A stretch of DNA of 64,000 bases, from contig JALDQW010000001.1 of the NCBI GenBank assembly GCA_031316255.1, forward strand, positions 186,001-250,000, written 5' to 3'. Position 1 is the first letter of the stretch. Every line of letters starts with the position of its first letter. A program made the translations under genes and the position numbers. This document shows, piece by piece, positions 63,150-64,000 of the stretch. Source of the stretch: Nitrosomonas sp. GTDB taxonomy: Bacteria > Pseudomonadota > Gammaproteobacteria > Burkholderiales > Nitrosomonadaceae. The notes beneath the pieces were generated by a model that saw only the letters and a program-made list of their open reading frames with translations, had not been told where the DNA came from and ran no database searches.

Positions 63150-64000
63150 CTACGCCTTGCTTTTCGCTACAATCTCCAATATTAATGGCGTCAATATCAA
63201 TTCTATCGCCATCCCCATTTTCCCGCCTGGAACGACAATTGTATTGCGGCGGGACATAAATGAATCATGAATCATTGACAGCAGATTTGTAAAATCTACA
63301 CTACCCGGGTCACGAAAACGGATCACAACCATGCTTTCATCCAAAGTTGGGATCTCGCGTGCGATGAATGGGTTGGAAGTATCCACTGTTGGAACGCGTT
63401 GGAAATTGATATGTGTACGTGAAAACTGCGGAGTAATGTAATGCACATAGTCATGCATGCGTCGCAAGATGGTGTGCGTAACAGCTTCTGCAGAATAACC
63501 ACGCGCATTGGTATCGCGAAAGATCTTTTGTATCCATTCCAGATTTACAATCGGTACAACACCCACCAACAAATCTACATATTTTGCAACATCCGCAGTA
63601 TCGCTTTTTACGCCGCCATGCAATCCCTCATAAAAAAGCAAATCCGAACCGGGTGGAATCGGTGACCATGGTGTAAATGTGCCAGGTTTCTGATTCCAGG
63701 GCTCAGCTTCCTCTTCATTATGCAGATATAATCGCGTCTGCCCCGAACCACTTTCTCCATATTCTCTGAATAATGCTTCCAGTTTTTCAAATTCATTTGC
63801 TTCAGGACCAAAATGGCTGATTGCACGACCATTATCTCTTTCTGAATCTGCGACCGCCTGCTTCATGGCTTCACGATCATAACGGTGAAAACTGTCACCT
63901 TCAACAACAGCAGCTTTTAACTTTTCCCGCCTAAAAATATGCTCAAAGCTATTTTTAACGGTTGACGTACCTGCGCCAGATGATCCGGTAACAGCAATAA
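63150..64000 (-). CDS. prk: Phosphoribulokinase, N-terminus cut by window edge
   Basis: The frame is open from the stop codon at 63150 through the right edge (about 283 codons). The Walker A segment VTGSSGAGTSTVKNSFEHIF lies at the edge, then LKAAVVEGDSFHRYDREAMK. Phosphoribulokinase features continue with AISHFGPEANEFEKLEALFR, LLFYEGLHGG and PIVNLEWIQKIFRDTNARGY. It makes ribulose 1,5-bisphosphate in the Calvin cycle, consistent with an autotrophic host. The start codon lies beyond the window; only about 5 to 10 residues are missing. Confidence 0.95.
   Translation of the reverse strand, partial: IAVTGSSGAGTSTVKNSFEHIFRREKLKAAVVEGDSFHRYDREAMKQAVADSERDNGRAISHFGPEANEFEKLEALFREYGESGSGQTRLYLHNEEEAEPWNQKPGTFTPWSPIPPGSDLLFYEGLHGGVKSDTADVAKYVDLLVGVVPIVNLEWIQKIFRDTNARGYSAEAVTHTILRRMHDYVHYITPQFSRTHINFQRVPTVDTSNPFIAREIPTLDESMVVIRFRDPGSVDFTNLLSMIHDSFMSRRNTIVVPGGKMGMAIELILTPLILEIVAKSKA

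Noticed and set aside
1..64000. CRISPR arrays, tRNA and rRNA genes
   Set aside because: No regularly spaced direct repeats and no cloverleaf or rRNA sequence was recognised by reading; a scanner would be needed to exclude them fully.

Overview
This 64 kb window reads as chromosome of an autotrophic betaproteobacterium, most likely a Nitrosomonas-type ammonia oxidiser (inference). Supporting points are a phosphoribulokinase gene at the right edge (Calvin cycle), a betaproteobacterial housekeeping layout (dapC-dapD; argJ-DUF815-Nudix/ThiE opposite yacG; ispD-ispF; lptC-lptA-lptB-rpoN-hpf-ptsN-hprK; iscR-sufABCDSU-nfu), moderate GC by eye, and many insertion sequences. No rRNA, tRNA or CRISPR array was seen.

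Layout. 1-3.6 kb is an accessory edge: a cut-off plasmid/phage-type replication protein with a small partner gene, a long hairpin, a lipoprotein, and an IS21-end-derived MITE enclosing a folded core. 3.6-6.5 kb holds a TetR regulator with matching operators, a DUF4242 protein and a TPR protein. 6.5-10.3 kb carries two precisely bounded insertion sequences (IS256 type, 8-bp duplication; IS701 type, CTAA duplication) around an 11-residue-repeat lipoprotein. 10.4-31.2 kb is mostly housekeeping: lysine and arginine biosynthesis, miaA, yacG, isoprenoid genes, prfB with its +1 frameshift site, tsaB-rimI, plus small membrane proteins, a MarR gene with a perfect operator, a macro-domain protein, and a long EF-hand/membrane gene split by one in-frame stop codon. 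Two hairpin MITE copies and a 269-bp structured MITE sit in its intergenic spaces.

31-46 kb is again accessory. It has a TIR-membrane-FGE protein paired with a VWA/Ig-like protein, an MFS transporter, a PuuD-like membrane protein, and an IS66-type unit with two identical-type ends and an 8-bp duplication. Next to that is a four-gene cassette (small helical protein, phospholipase-D-fold protein, helix-hairpin-helix plus PLD protein, helical protein), then decayed phd/relE genes and a sulfotransferase-like gene. The PLD cassette, bracketed by IS66-type ends, is the best candidate in the window for an undescribed system.

46-64 kb is core: nadA, the lipopolysaccharide export genes with rpoN and the nitrogen-PTS genes, ubiX, an IscR gene with two predicted IscR boxes over its promoter, the SUF iron-sulfur operon, uvrD, and the 3' part of the phosphoribulokinase gene.
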